From a virus, in the IMG/VR virus record IMGVR_UViG_3300033571_008844, positions 1-28,660 of that record: a stretch of 28,660 bases of DNA; one strand, 5' to 3'. Under the pieces are notes generated by a model that saw only the letters and a program-made list of their open reading frames with translations, was not told the origin of the DNA and did no database searches. Shown one piece after another: positions 7,748-15,510 of the stretch; the first letter of the stretch is position 1; each line of letters opens with the position of its first letter. The translations under genes and the position numbers were made by a program.

Positions 7748-7756
7748 AAATGTCAA
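7728..7756 (-). promoter_or_regulatory. Sigma70-type promoter for recA
   Basis: On the minus strand a perfect -35 TTGACA (7756-7751) is followed by a 17-base spacer and the -10 TATATT (7733-7728, five of six matches to TATAAT). Transcription would begin near 7721, giving a leader of about 28 bases before the recA ATG at 7693. It lies in the 69-base gap between the ssb stop (7763) and recA. It lets recA and the downstream exonuclease, helicase and perhaps reductase genes be expressed separately from ssb using host RNA polymerase. It is the best sigma70 match I found in any gap. Confidence 0.75.
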
Positions 7757-7762
7757 CGGTTA

Positions 7763-8551
7763 TTAGTTAAAAATAGCGTCAAATTCGTCCGCGATGTCTT
7801 GATTCGTCTTACTCGCCTTAGTAGAAGCGGTAGAGGATTTTGTTGTTATTGACTGCGGCCCTTCATCGGCAGAAGAGGAGGGAGCTTCTGGTGGGGTGTT
7901 GTCCGGGTCTAAGAATTTCGCAAGAGCATTCTTTAATTCGTCGAAAGAAGGTTCCTTGAAAATAACCCGCAAGTCTGGTTGTTCATTCAAAAGCTTTTCG
8001 ATTAATCCACTATTAGTTGCTAGCGGAGTCATGTTTGGCTTAGCGCGAACCGTGGTCTTGGCAAACCCAGTGTCTGACTTTTCTTGGGGAATGTAATCTA
8101 CCACGATATCTCTTCCTGACTGTACATCGGTGATATCACCATAATCAGGGTCCGCGATGATTGAAAGTAGCTCAGTATACACGGTCTTACCAAAAGACAT
8201 AAACCGAACTCCCTTGTCTTCTTCACCGCGCACGATTATTGGGACGAAGGTGCGTAGTTTTGGGCGGAACGGGCGAGACTGTAACCAGTCTTCCTTTTTT
8301 CCACTAGAAGAAACTTCTTCTGCGAATTCTAAAATAGGATCGCGGTTGCCATTAGAAATCGGGGAAAGATATGTCTTGTTACCAAGATAGTGAAAGTGCA
8401 ACTCAATGAAAGGGTCTTCCCGATTTTCCTTCCACGGTACAATACGGATGATGTGACGGCCTTCGGTGGGCTTCCACAGCGCTTCAGTTTGATTACCCTG
8501 CTTGTTAAATTGGCTTAGTTTTTGTTTAAGTGCAGCGATGTTTAGGGTCAT
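7763..8551 (-). CDS. Single-stranded DNA-binding protein, T4 gp32-like
   Basis: Coats ssDNA at the phage replication fork and organises the helicase, polymerase and recombinase. The 262 residues follow the gp32 plan: a basic N-terminus (LKQKLSQFNKQ, residues 8-18) of the type that gives cooperativity, an OB-fold core beginning ALWKPTEGRHIIRIVPWK (24-41) with a conserved FIELHFHYLG (48-57), and a disordered Pro/Ser/Thr linker ending in an acidic, aromatic tip DIADEFDAIFN (252-262) that in gp32 binds partner proteins. The zinc-binding Cys/His set of T4 gp32 is absent; residues 58-75 replace it. The start at 8551 has a strong site (cgaggactaagt then ATG). The leader carries a stem-loop, which may matter for autoregulation as in T4. 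Good confidence from architecture and neighbours. Confidence 0.82.
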   Translation of the reverse strand: MTLNIAALKQKLSQFNKQGNQTEALWKPTEGRHIIRIVPWKENREDPFIELHFHYLGNKTYLSPISNGNRDPILEFAEEVSSSGKKEDWLQSRPFRPKLRTFVPIIVRGEEDKGVRFMSFGKTVYTELLSIIADPDYGDITDVQSGRDIVVDYIPQEKSDTGFAKTTVRAKPNMTPLATNSGLIEKLLNEQPDLRVIFKEPSFDELKNALAKFLDPDNTPPEAPSSSADEGPQSITTKSSTASTKASKTNQDIADEFDAIFN

Positions 8552-8588
8552 ACTTAGTCCTCGTTTAAAATGTTTAGGTGTTTAATAC

Positions 8589-8608
8589 ACTTGCTATCCT
8601 TAGCAAGT
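8589..8608. promoter_or_regulatory. Stem-loop in the ssb leader
   Basis: Perfect 8-bp stem acttgcta / tagcaagt closed by a four-base loop (8597-8600), lying 38-57 bases before the ssb start codon. Between it and the Shine-Dalgarno is A/U-rich, apparently unstructured RNA. T4 gene 32 has a leader structure (a pseudoknot) at about this distance that nucleates gp32 binding to its own mRNA. Here a CCU lies 3' of the stem that could pair with the AGG of the loop, but only over about three bases, so a pseudoknot is not shown. No U-run follows, so it is not a standard terminator. Confidence 0.45.
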
Positions 8609-8628
8609 ATTCGGTGAAAATCAAAAGA

Positions 8629-9024
8629 TTAGAAATTAATTATGTTAAGTAATTTAGTATTTACTATTTTTAGCTTTCCGTAGGCGGTTACTAATACTGT
8701 ATTCTTTAATTCTTCCCAATTGATTCTATAAGTTTTATCTAAAATTCCGTTATTATTGGCTTCAATTAATTTATTAATAGCGTTTATTGTGTAAATTGTA
8801 TTTGTCTGCTTTTTTCGGTGTACTGCAATAGTAGAAATAGGAGTAGCTTTGTCCAACACGTTTACAATATTATATGTCAATACAAGCTGAGCGTTATCGT
8901 TTACATTCTCTAATACATATAATTTATTAAAAGAAAGTTTGTATGCCTTTTTAATTTCGTCTACTGTATATGCAAGCTCGTCTGCCGCAGCAAACGTACA
9001 AAGCAATTGAGTTTGTTCAATCAT
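8629..9024 (-). CDS. Hypothetical protein, 131 aa
   Basis: I do not recognise this protein. It reads as a folded, mostly alpha/beta protein rich in Asn, Leu, Ile and Thr, with no cysteine pair, signal peptide or membrane segment. The segment TVDEIKKAYKLSFNKLYVLEN resembles a helical stretch; the C-terminus ends in KIVNTKLLNIINF. I chose the ATG at 9024 because GGA lies upstream at reasonable spacing (atggatgttacat then ATG); an ATG at 9033 has GG immediately adjacent and is less likely. It sits directly before ssb in the transcript, 77 bases away, where T4 relatives often carry small replication accessory proteins, but nothing in the sequence supports a specific one. Confidence 0.6.
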   Translation of the reverse strand: MIEQTQLLCTFAAADELAYTVDEIKKAYKLSFNKLYVLENVNDNAQLVLTYNIVNVLDKATPISTIAVHRKKQTNTIYTINAINKLIEANNNGILDKTYRINWEELKNTVLVTAYGKLKIVNTKLLNIINF

Positions 9025-9064
9025 ATGTAACATCCATTAAAAGTTCAAGAAAGAATCTTTTAAT

Positions 9065-9096
9065 AAATATTACATTATTCCCCCAAAGTAATATTT
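9065..9096. repeat. AT-rich 9-bp inverted repeat after the UDP-glucose dehydrogenase gene
   Basis: aaatattac (9065-9073) and gtaatattt (9088-9096) are perfect complements around a 14-base loop with a C5 run. On the minus strand it begins at the last stop-codon base of the dehydrogenase gene. The stem is almost all A-T and is not followed by a clear U-tract, so I do not call it a terminator; it could be a weak processing or pausing site. Confidence 0.35.
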
Positions 9097-9977
9097 TACT
9101 CTACTACTGCTCTACCCTTTAATTGTTCCCAATCACGTTCAGGACGATCTATTAAAACATTTCGGGCCTGTACGGCATTTATTAGAGGTATAGTTACTCC
9201 GTGGGCGTTTGCCACTTCGATCAATGCAGATATATCTTTTGGAAAGCACGATCCACCAAATCCTCGGTGTCCGTCTGGTCCGGGAACCTTCCAGTGAGTT
9301 TTGCCTAGTCTAGAATCGGACGTAAGTAGAAGTTGCAAATCATCCCAGTTCGCACCAACCGCATTGGCTACGTCAAACATTTCGTTTGCAAACGTTACTT
9401 TTGTTGCCAAAAATACATTCGCCATATACTTGAACATTTCCGCCGTAGTAGAAGAAACGACGATGTGTTTTTTAACATGGTCTAACACACTGGCTTGCTC
9501 TTCCAACACCGCGTTGGAAAGCACAAATGGAGTTCGTTCAGGCGCACCCAATATCAATAGATTTTGATCTAAATAATCGTTTAAATAATTTGCTTCAGTT
9601 AAAAATTCTGGACTGAAAAAAATATGATGACTAGGATATTTTGCTTGCAAGCGCTCCGTAGTCCCCGGTGGGACTGTAGATTTAATAATCAAGACACGAG
9701 GTGATGTGTGTTGAGTAAGCTGTTCAATAACACTTTCTACGATGCTTGTGTCACACTCACCCGATAACATCATCGGAGTCGGAACCGCTATATAAATCAA
9801 CTCAGCTTGGGCGGCTAATTCGTTCAATGAAGAGCACCGCACGGCGCTCCAGTGGGTTTTGGATGGATCGATGTCGTAAATATATACTTTGCCGGGTAGA
9901 GTTTTTCGACCATATGCGTTGCGTACGGCGGATCCTACGTATCCTAACCCAACTATACCAATTGAAGGTTTTTTCAT
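9096..9977 (-). CDS. UDP-glucose/GDP-mannose 6-dehydrogenase family protein, short form
   Basis: NAD-dependent nucleotide-sugar dehydrogenase; the UDP-glucose type makes UDP-glucuronate for surface polysaccharide or glycan synthesis. In the 293 residues: Rossmann motif GLGYVG (10-15), IYDIDPSK with the NAD-ribose Asp, STVPPGTT (100-107), SPEFLTEANYLND (122-134) with the family Glu, AEMFKYMANVFLATKVTFANE (179-199), and GFGGSCFPKD (239-248) with the nucleophile Cys244. It ends soon after, so the C-terminal nucleotide-sugar domain of the ~390-450-residue cellular enzymes is missing. The ATG at 9977 overlaps the TGA of the polymerase-like gene (ATGA). With the glycosyltransferase at the other end of the window it suggests sugar modification of virion or host surface. 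Substrate is not determined. Confidence 0.85.
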   Translation of the reverse strand: MKKPSIGIVGLGYVGSAVRNAYGRKTLPGKVYIYDIDPSKTHWSAVRCSSLNELAAQAELIYIAVPTPMMLSGECDTSIVESVIEQLTQHTSPRVLIIKSTVPPGTTERLQAKYPSHHIFFSPEFLTEANYLNDYLDQNLLILGAPERTPFVLSNAVLEEQASVLDHVKKHIVVSSTTAEMFKYMANVFLATKVTFANEMFDVANAVGANWDDLQLLLTSDSRLGKTHWKVPGPDGHRGFGGSCFPKDISALIEVANAHGVTIPLINAVQARNVLIDRPERDWEQLKGRAVVE

Positions 9978-11230
9978 AAACTAATCTCTTTAATGTTACC
10001 ATAAGTTGTTCCCGCGTAGACTCTCACGGGAAATTTTTTATCTTCTTCTAATACGTCTACTATATCTTTTATGAGTAATGTATCAAATTGTTCCACATCT
10101 AGTAATATACTATCATATGTGTACAATGTCAAGTGGCAACGGGTATCAAAAATCAAATCCAAAATTTTTTCTAATTTAGGAAGAGTTCGTACGGTCTCCA
10201 ATGACTGTACAAAGTAATTATATAATTTACTAGGCGACGGGTCAATCACATCTACGTTGTTTCCACTCGGTAATAAAATAGATGACTGACCTTGATATTT
10301 ATGGCGCAATTCATGAATTCGCTGAAATAGCTCAACGTTGTATGTATCTTGCGACATACCATACATAATCTCAAACGTTTTTTGTTTGCTCTGAGCGTAC
10401 ATCTCATCTGTTATGTGTTCGGTACCAAAGTATAGCTTAGCTAATTCCCTGTGTATAGACGTTGGCGGCAATGGTATCCCTAGCTCATTCGCAATCAACC
10501 GCAAATGATATGCTTCAAAGTCAATTTGAACTAAAGTTCCGTTTTCATACCTGCTAATAAAAGCATCGCGAGTCCCATCATGTTTATTTAGCGCAGAAAA
10601 ATTTATTCCGCCAAAATTATTACTTGGCCTACCGGTAATTGTATATGGATTATATTGAGAATATACGTAATTTGTAGGAAAATATTTATTAACTGTTTCA
10701 CCAAACCGCGCTATTAATTTATCTTTATCAACGTAAATGCCCGCGCTCTCTATTCTGCGCAAAACAGATAATAACTTTTTTGTGAAAATATATTTATTCG
10801 ACGTTAATTCTTTTTTATTATTGAGTAAAATATCGATTAATTTGTTGTTATATTTTTTAATTATAGACGACCAAACTGTTATGGGAATTATTCTGTTTAT
10901 GTCTTTTGATAAACCAAACGTGTTGTGAGTTTCTAGCACATATGGAGTAAAACTTAGTTCAGGAAACTGTGTATTAGTTACATATGCAAGTACGCGAATA
11001 TCTTCATGTGACATGATATTAGGTTTGCTAGGGATGTCGAACATACGCGCGTCTGAATGTGAGACTGATATGACGTATGTAGAATAATCTAAAAACGTAA
11101 TCCCGACACAAAGTAACTGATTTTCTACGGGATGGTAATGGACATCACGAAAAATCGGGGTGAGTATGCACTCCTCCCGATCTATACGCTCTAACAGAGA
11201 TTTATATTCATCGTAACCATTAATAATCAT
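9974..11230 (-). CDS. Divergent family A DNA polymerase-like protein
   Basis: A 418-residue relative of the DNA polymerase I palm. The sequence shows YTITGRPSNN (196-205), the counterpart of the TxTGRxSS segment; motif A LVQIDFEAYHLRLIANELG (233-251) with Asp237; motif B SKQKTFEIMYGMS (281-293) with Lys282, Phe286, Tyr290 and Gly291; and motif C LYTYDSILLDV (369-379) with Asp373. Both metal-binding aspartates remain, but the Arg four residues before the motif B Lys is Tyr278, and the Glu after the motif C Asp is Ser374. The N-terminal ~150 residues resemble a degenerate 3'-5' exonuclease without its acidic residues. Excellent ribosome site (gcggaggaataa then ATG). It is much shorter than Pol I and lies between tail and replication genes, while a family B polymerase is also encoded. 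Activity is uncertain. Confidence 0.78.
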   Translation of the reverse strand: MIINGYDEYKSLLERIDREECILTPIFRDVHYHPVENQLLCVGITFLDYSTYVISVSHSDARMFDIPSKPNIMSHEDIRVLAYVTNTQFPELSFTPYVLETHNTFGLSKDINRIIPITVWSSIIKKYNNKLIDILLNNKKELTSNKYIFTKKLLSVLRRIESAGIYVDKDKLIARFGETVNKYFPTNYVYSQYNPYTITGRPSNNFGGINFSALNKHDGTRDAFISRYENGTLVQIDFEAYHLRLIANELGIPLPPTSIHRELAKLYFGTEHITDEMYAQSKQKTFEIMYGMSQDTYNVELFQRIHELRHKYQGQSSILLPSGNNVDVIDPSPSKLYNYFVQSLETVRTLPKLEKILDLIFDTRCHLTLYTYDSILLDVEQFDTLLIKDIVDVLEEDKKFPVRVYAGTTYGNIKEISL

Positions 11231-11635
11231 TTATTCCTCCGCTATCCAAAACTCCAGATAGTCTGTAATATATCTACGAAGCCCCCCAAATGTCAAGTCC
11301 GCATCTGCAACTGCTATTCGGTTAGTATCGGATACCCCATACAAAGGAATGCCAGACAATAATGTTTGCGTTTCCTTTTTGCCTATTATTTTCCATTCGA
11401 GTTCAATTGTAATAAATCGAGGATTATTTTTAAAAGACTCGTACTGTTTTTTGTCGATTTCAATAGTAGAGTATAAATCATTTACCGATCTAACAAAATA
11501 CCTCGTTAAAAAGGTAGAACGCGCATCCGCTTGAGTTATAACAGGAATATGCTTAACAGGCTGCGCGGTTAATCCTTTTATAAAAGAAGTATCAGATTCT
11601 TTTTTTAATATAGAAAGTAATTCTTGATCTATCAT
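11231..11635 (-). CDS. Hypothetical protein, 134 aa, probably virion- or tail-related
   Basis: I do not recognise a family. The start is the ATG at 11635, which overlaps the TGA of the hub gene as ATGA and has AAGGG upstream; a longer version would reach into the hub gene without need. The protein is mixed alpha/beta with a conserved-looking centre (RYFVRSVNDLYSTIEIDKK, then NPRFITIELEWKIIG) and an acidic C-terminus (DYLEFWIAEE). No signal peptide, membrane segment or cysteine pair. Translational coupling to the hub gene suggests it works in baseplate or tail completion, but this is context only. One base separates its stop from the start of the polymerase-like gene. Confidence 0.65.
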   Translation of the reverse strand: MIDQELLSILKKESDTSFIKGLTAQPVKHIPVITQADARSTFLTRYFVRSVNDLYSTIEIDKKQYESFKNNPRFITIELEWKIIGKKETQTLLSGIPLYGVSDTNRIAVADADLTFGGLRRYITDYLEFWIAEE

Positions 11636-14600
11636 ACAGTACCCTTGTTTAAAATAGCTGCCATAGATTCTTTCCATGTTTTACCTAAATAGTTGAATCT
11701 AGCATGTATTTTTGTTCTCCATCCAGATATATCAATTACATCTTCTATGCTCATGACCTGAAATGCACCGAAAATTTTATAAAACGAAGGTATTCTATCT
11801 ATCCAGAACAATTCTCCTATTCTAATACCATTTATTCCCGGAAGCTCTATGTCTGCTGATATTGACAATGATCCGGGTGACGCTCCAAACGCATTAGAAA
11901 ATACACCATTAGCATTTCCTGTTATCGTAGAGACCATGAAGTCAGGGAACATTTCAATATATCGTAAAATATGTTGTAGACCGGAAAAGTTTCGTGTTAC
12001 ATTTTCATACGTTTGTTTAGCCGCAAGAATATCATTTATTTGAGGTATTATTTTCTTTGCTCTTGCACAGTCATTACAAAATTGTTTACCGATAGTAACA
12101 TCGTCCGGTGATGCAATACCAACCTTTGCTACTAAATATGGATTATCTGGTTGTTTATTTGCTCTTCCTAATGCAGCATACAACTCGTCGCATGATATTG
12201 TATTTGCGGTGGTTGCGACTGGGGTAACAGTCGGGAGCGGTAAATTGGTAGTAGTAACTAATGCAGCGGGAGAATTAACAGTAGGATTCAGCGCGCTATA
12301 GTATTTTTTACTATATAGCACCGTATCACCAGCCTTTCCCCTATTAATTGCATCGTATCCGCCTTCTCCTTTGGCTATAAACTCTTTAAGCGGCTGTACT
12401 GACTTTGTTTCCTTAGCTTGGCGCAGTGCGTTTTGATACCGCGTGATTGAATTTTGTGATGTATTTCCCGCCACACCAGAATAATAAGATTCTCCGGGTT
12501 CTACCCATTTACCCGGATCGTCTCTACCAGCGGTCTTTGGTGGCCGATATACTCTGAATGGAACTGGTATGGAAGCAAATTCAAGTGCTAATTGAAATTG
12601 TGCAGTTTCAATGCTTACAGACGGGTCTCCGTTTACGTATCGCGCAACTAACGGTCGCTTTTTTACGATTAGCCAATCGCCAAGTTGTTCTTGGGTTGTT
12701 GAATTAAACACCGTGTCAGGTGCGATTTTTTCTGATCGCACCCACGCATTAAAAGTAGCAGGTATAGCTTGGTACTTACCAACCGCCAATACAGTTCCGT
12801 TTGGTTTCTGTACAGCCTTTATTTCGGAAATCGTTAATTCTGATAGTTTTTTTCCTAATGGAGATATTGTGCTGGTAGTAGTGGTAGTAGTGGTCACGGA
12901 AGGAGTTACCGAAGGAGTCGGTGGTTTAGATGAAACGCACCGTTCACATTCACTGCACCCGGGGCGCTGTAAAATTTTATTTGCTTTATCTATTTCCTTT
13001 GTTAATTCTTCAGTGGATTTTTTGGAGAATTCAGCAGTAACAGCCGTTTTATCCGCTCGTTGTCCGTCGCCAGACGTTTGTGCCGTGGTTGTGGTATTAG
13101 TTGCTCCGCATGAACTTTGAGCCGCTAATAATGCAGTTCGTTCTGTTTTGGGCGGAATAGTTAAATCAGGGCCTTGTTCGTCATCTGAAGATGCGACTAA
13201 GCTAGTAGATATCTCAGCAAACAATTGACGAATTGTATCGTTTGGATCCGACAGTTTAGGAGAAACGTTTTCTGGTTCTCCGGGATTTGTACTATTTAAT
13301 TTTTTCAGATCCTCCGGCTGTACTAACCCAAGAGTTGCTATTTGAGAAAACAGTCGTTTTGGTAACGACAAATCTACCGCACATCCAATCAATTCTGACC
13401 CAAACAATTCACCGGAAGCTTGACTTTTTCTAGTTACTTTATTAAATGTATGAACATTTTTAATAAATCTTGCGGTCGCTGTAACAGAATTTTCTCTGTA
13501 GTTTGCATCCATTACTATATAATTGTACGAATGCGGCATTCCTGCTATTGGTTCAATTGTATCTAATGTTAATTGCCAATAATTTGAAGTAGCGGCATTC
13601 ATTCTATCTAATAAATTTATGATTCCCCGCATTAACGTATCGCCGCCGATCATACACTCTATTACGGCTTTGTGGTTTAACCAAACCCCGGCACTCAAAA
13701 AACCACCATCAATCTTATCTGGGTAGTATTGAAGCGCAGATCTATCAAATGAACCAAGCCCCGTTAGTTTAAATTTCTTTGAGTCGTCGGTTTCTCGAAA
13801 TATATCATCCGTTGCGTTGATAGATTGATATTGATTACTGCTTTTTGCGATTTCTACCGCCGATTCGTTTACTATTATCATAACAGATGGATCAACAGAC
13901 CGCAAGTATTCGTTCATGCCAACAAAACTTTCACACGGATCATTTATATATGACATAGAAGCAATTTCTGTATTAGTTCTATTTTCTCCGTGTGCATATG
14001 GAAGAAGCATGCCAACTTTTTGTAATTCCGAATCAACCAGCGCGTTCGCAAAAACCGCAGATTTTACGCTGTTTTGATTGCCATTCAGCACTTCGTTTAC
14101 GAAAAATCTCCAAGAAATGAAATACGCATCTTCCAAATCTCCAAACGATTTTTGGCTAGTGATAGGAGAGCTAGTTTCACTCGCGTCTTTTCCTTCCCTT
14201 TTGTTACCCTGTGCGAATTTTATTACATGATTTTTCCACGGAGAATTATTTTGCGGATTTAGTGTTTGATCTAGTTTTGTTTTGAAGTTTGGTCCAGTAA
14301 CAGTTTCGGTAAAATAACTGTATATACTGTTTGTTTTCGCTGAACAAAAATATGTTGTAGAGGCGTCTTTTGGTGGGACCACCGTATTTTTTGTACTGTA
14401 TGCCCACGAATCTTCGGACGGACCTACTATTTTTACGGTTGATTCAAATGACCCATCTGCATTAGATGTTATAGAAAAGTTTGCAACTCTACCAAACATC
14501 CACATGTACTGGCCTTGCGTAGGATACACGTAGTTTTGTATTATCTCAGATAGCCCAACATTATTATATCCCAATCGTTTTAAGAGTGGCATTAATTTAT

Positions 14601-15231
14601 TTCTGTCATGCCACGGAAAAACACTGTTTGTTAACGTTATGTCGTTTAATCCAAGCTCTCCGTATTGAGTATTAACTGGTTCTTGACCCTTCGCAAACTG
14701 CTGTCCCCACTCCAATATCATTCCAACGCCGGGAATTAAAAACGTTTTTTGCAAACTTTCTAATTGTAACAACGAAGGAATGGTTATATTAAGCTGAGCA
14801 GAGGCTAGCAATCCATTTCTATATCTTCCTATACTAACTTGAGTTATACCGGGAGGAGGAAGTCTATTTAAGTCGGTAATAGTAGAATGTATTTTCAATT
14901 CATTTACAAATAAGTCTAGGTTGAAGTCCCGTGCATATACTTTACGCGGGGCTCCATCGATACCATACGTGTATCCAATCAGCGGTAAATCGTTACTTTG
15001 TTCAGAAAACATAGATTCCCACTCTACATTCTCTGAAATACCATGTAGCCCTAACGTAAATCCTACATTGCCCTCTCCCAACATTTTATTTTTAAGGGTA
15101 GTAGTAGCCTTTACGAATGGCATAGCAAGCTGTATCGTATTATCCAATTTGGATCTAGTATTTAATACTTCTCGAATAACGGGGTCTATTGCTTTATAAT
15201 CAAATGAACCGTAATTGTGCGCTAACGCCAT
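11632..15231 (-). CDS. Baseplate hub protein with inserted muramidase domain
   Basis: An 1199-residue tail-tip protein. Residues ~1-640 form the N-terminal hub region. Residues ~1095-1185 look like the closing hub domain: ISADIELPGINGIRIGELFW then DRIPSFYKIFGAFQVMSIED and WRTKIHARFNYLG, a pattern typical of phage hub proteins. Between them, flanked by Thr/Pro/Ser linkers (770-791 and 988-1010) and cysteine clusters (CSECERC 759-765; CNDC 1052-1055), sits a peptidoglycan-degrading domain: LSELTISEIKAVQ (797-809), VGKYQAIPATF (817-827), KKRPLVARYVNG (857-868), EFASIPVP (884-891), GESYYSGVAGN (913-923), then EGGYDAINRGKAGDT (956-970) with the candidate catalytic Glu956. The usual order puts that last segment first. 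The domain would open the cell wall for tube passage. Start at 15231 has agaggtataatgtc upstream. Confidence 0.85.
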   Translation of the reverse strand: MALAHNYGSFDYKAIDPVIREVLNTRSKLDNTIQLAMPFVKATTTLKNKMLGEGNVGFTLGLHGISENVEWESMFSEQSNDLPLIGYTYGIDGAPRKVYARDFNLDLFVNELKIHSTITDLNRLPPPGITQVSIGRYRNGLLASAQLNITIPSLLQLESLQKTFLIPGVGMILEWGQQFAKGQEPVNTQYGELGLNDITLTNSVFPWHDRNKLMPLLKRLGYNNVGLSEIIQNYVYPTQGQYMWMFGRVANFSITSNADGSFESTVKIVGPSEDSWAYSTKNTVVPPKDASTTYFCSAKTNSIYSYFTETVTGPNFKTKLDQTLNPQNNSPWKNHVIKFAQGNKREGKDASETSSPITSQKSFGDLEDAYFISWRFFVNEVLNGNQNSVKSAVFANALVDSELQKVGMLLPYAHGENRTNTEIASMSYINDPCESFVGMNEYLRSVDPSVMIIVNESAVEIAKSSNQYQSINATDDIFRETDDSKKFKLTGLGSFDRSALQYYPDKIDGGFLSAGVWLNHKAVIECMIGGDTLMRGIINLLDRMNAATSNYWQLTLDTIEPIAGMPHSYNYIVMDANYRENSVTATARFIKNVHTFNKVTRKSQASGELFGSELIGCAVDLSLPKRLFSQIATLGLVQPEDLKKLNSTNPGEPENVSPKLSDPNDTIRQLFAEISTSLVASSDDEQGPDLTIPPKTERTALLAAQSSCGATNTTTTAQTSGDGQRADKTAVTAEFSKKSTEELTKEIDKANKILQRPGCSECERCVSSKPPTPSVTPSVTTTTTTTSTISPLGKKLSELTISEIKAVQKPNGTVLAVGKYQAIPATFNAWVRSEKIAPDTVFNSTTQEQLGDWLIVKKRPLVARYVNGDPSVSIETAQFQLALEFASIPVPFRVYRPPKTAGRDDPGKWVEPGESYYSGVAGNTSQNSITRYQNALRQAKETKSVQPLKEFIAKGEGGYDAINRGKAGDTVLYSKKYYSALNPTVNSPAALVTTTNLPLPTVTPVATTANTISCDELYAALGRANKQPDNPYLVAKVGIASPDDVTIGKQFCNDCARAKKIIPQINDILAAKQTYENVTRNFSGLQHILRYIEMFPDFMVSTITGNANGVFSNAFGASPGSLSISADIELPGINGIRIGELFWIDRIPSFYKIFGAFQVMSIEDVIDISGWRTKIHARFNYLGKTWKESMAAILNKGTV
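12322..12849 (-). other. Muramidase domain in permuted order within the hub gene
   Basis: Covers hub residues 795-970. In related phage tail muramidases the Glu-bearing ExGGYNxxNRGxAGD segment comes first and LTxxEI...VGKYQxIPxT follows. Here the EGGYDAINRG segment is found after the GESYYSGVAGN end of the domain, joined by a roughly 25-residue linker (929-953). The core signatures are intact, so an active enzyme with relocated termini is likely. Confidence 0.6.
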
Positions 15232-15235
15232 GACA

Positions 15236-15496
15236 TTATACCTCTGGAATAGTTATAACTGTACCGGGCTTTATGAACATTGATCCATTTGCTCCATTAT
15301 TTGCGCTAGCTAACACATACCAAAATTTAGCAGACCCCAAGTATTTATACGCCAATGTATCCCACCGATCACCCAAAACAGATACTACAGTGTAGTTTAT
15401 GTCGGCAAGACTCGGGACAACTGGTATTGCAGTGCTGTAATATCTAACACCGGAGTCAGTTTTTCTTATAGTTGGTTCAGATAAGTATTTTTGCAT
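15236..15496 (-). CDS. LysM-domain baseplate protein, gp53-like
   Basis: An 86-residue protein whose C-terminal half is a LysM-type fold: a DRWDTLAYKYLGSAKFWYVL segment (43-62) followed by ASANN and KPGTVITIPEV (76-86), matching the D-x-W/L-x-x-IA-x-K-hhG...W-x-h-hxxAN...L-x-PG-x-x-hxIP pattern. Small proteins of this kind sit in the baseplate of T4-like phages (gp53 has a LysM domain) and bind other baseplate parts rather than free peptidoglycan. The N-terminal 30 residues are likely an extended arm. Start at 15496 has tttaggaattttat upstream; the stop is followed four bases later by the hub ATG, so they are co-translated. gp53 equivalence is inference. Confidence 0.72.
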   Translation of the reverse strand: MQKYLSEPTIRKTDSGVRYYSTAIPVVPSLADINYTVVSVLGDRWDTLAYKYLGSAKFWYVLASANNGANGSMFIKPGTVITIPEV

Positions 15497-15510
15497 ATAA
15501 AATTCCTAAA

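Noticed and set aside
7694-7756. Longer recA with 21 extra N-terminal residues from TTG at 7756
   Set aside because: The TTG is the promoter -35 and the extension would translate through the palindrome; the ATG at 7693 has a good ribosome site.
9065-9096. Terminator after the UDP-glucose dehydrogenase gene
   Set aside because: The stem is nearly all A-T and there is no U-run in the direction of transcription.
15342-15349. TATAAATA on the minus strand, the T4 late promoter sequence
   Set aside because: It lies within the LysM gene and encodes the conserved YKY of that domain; no such motif is found in the real gaps.
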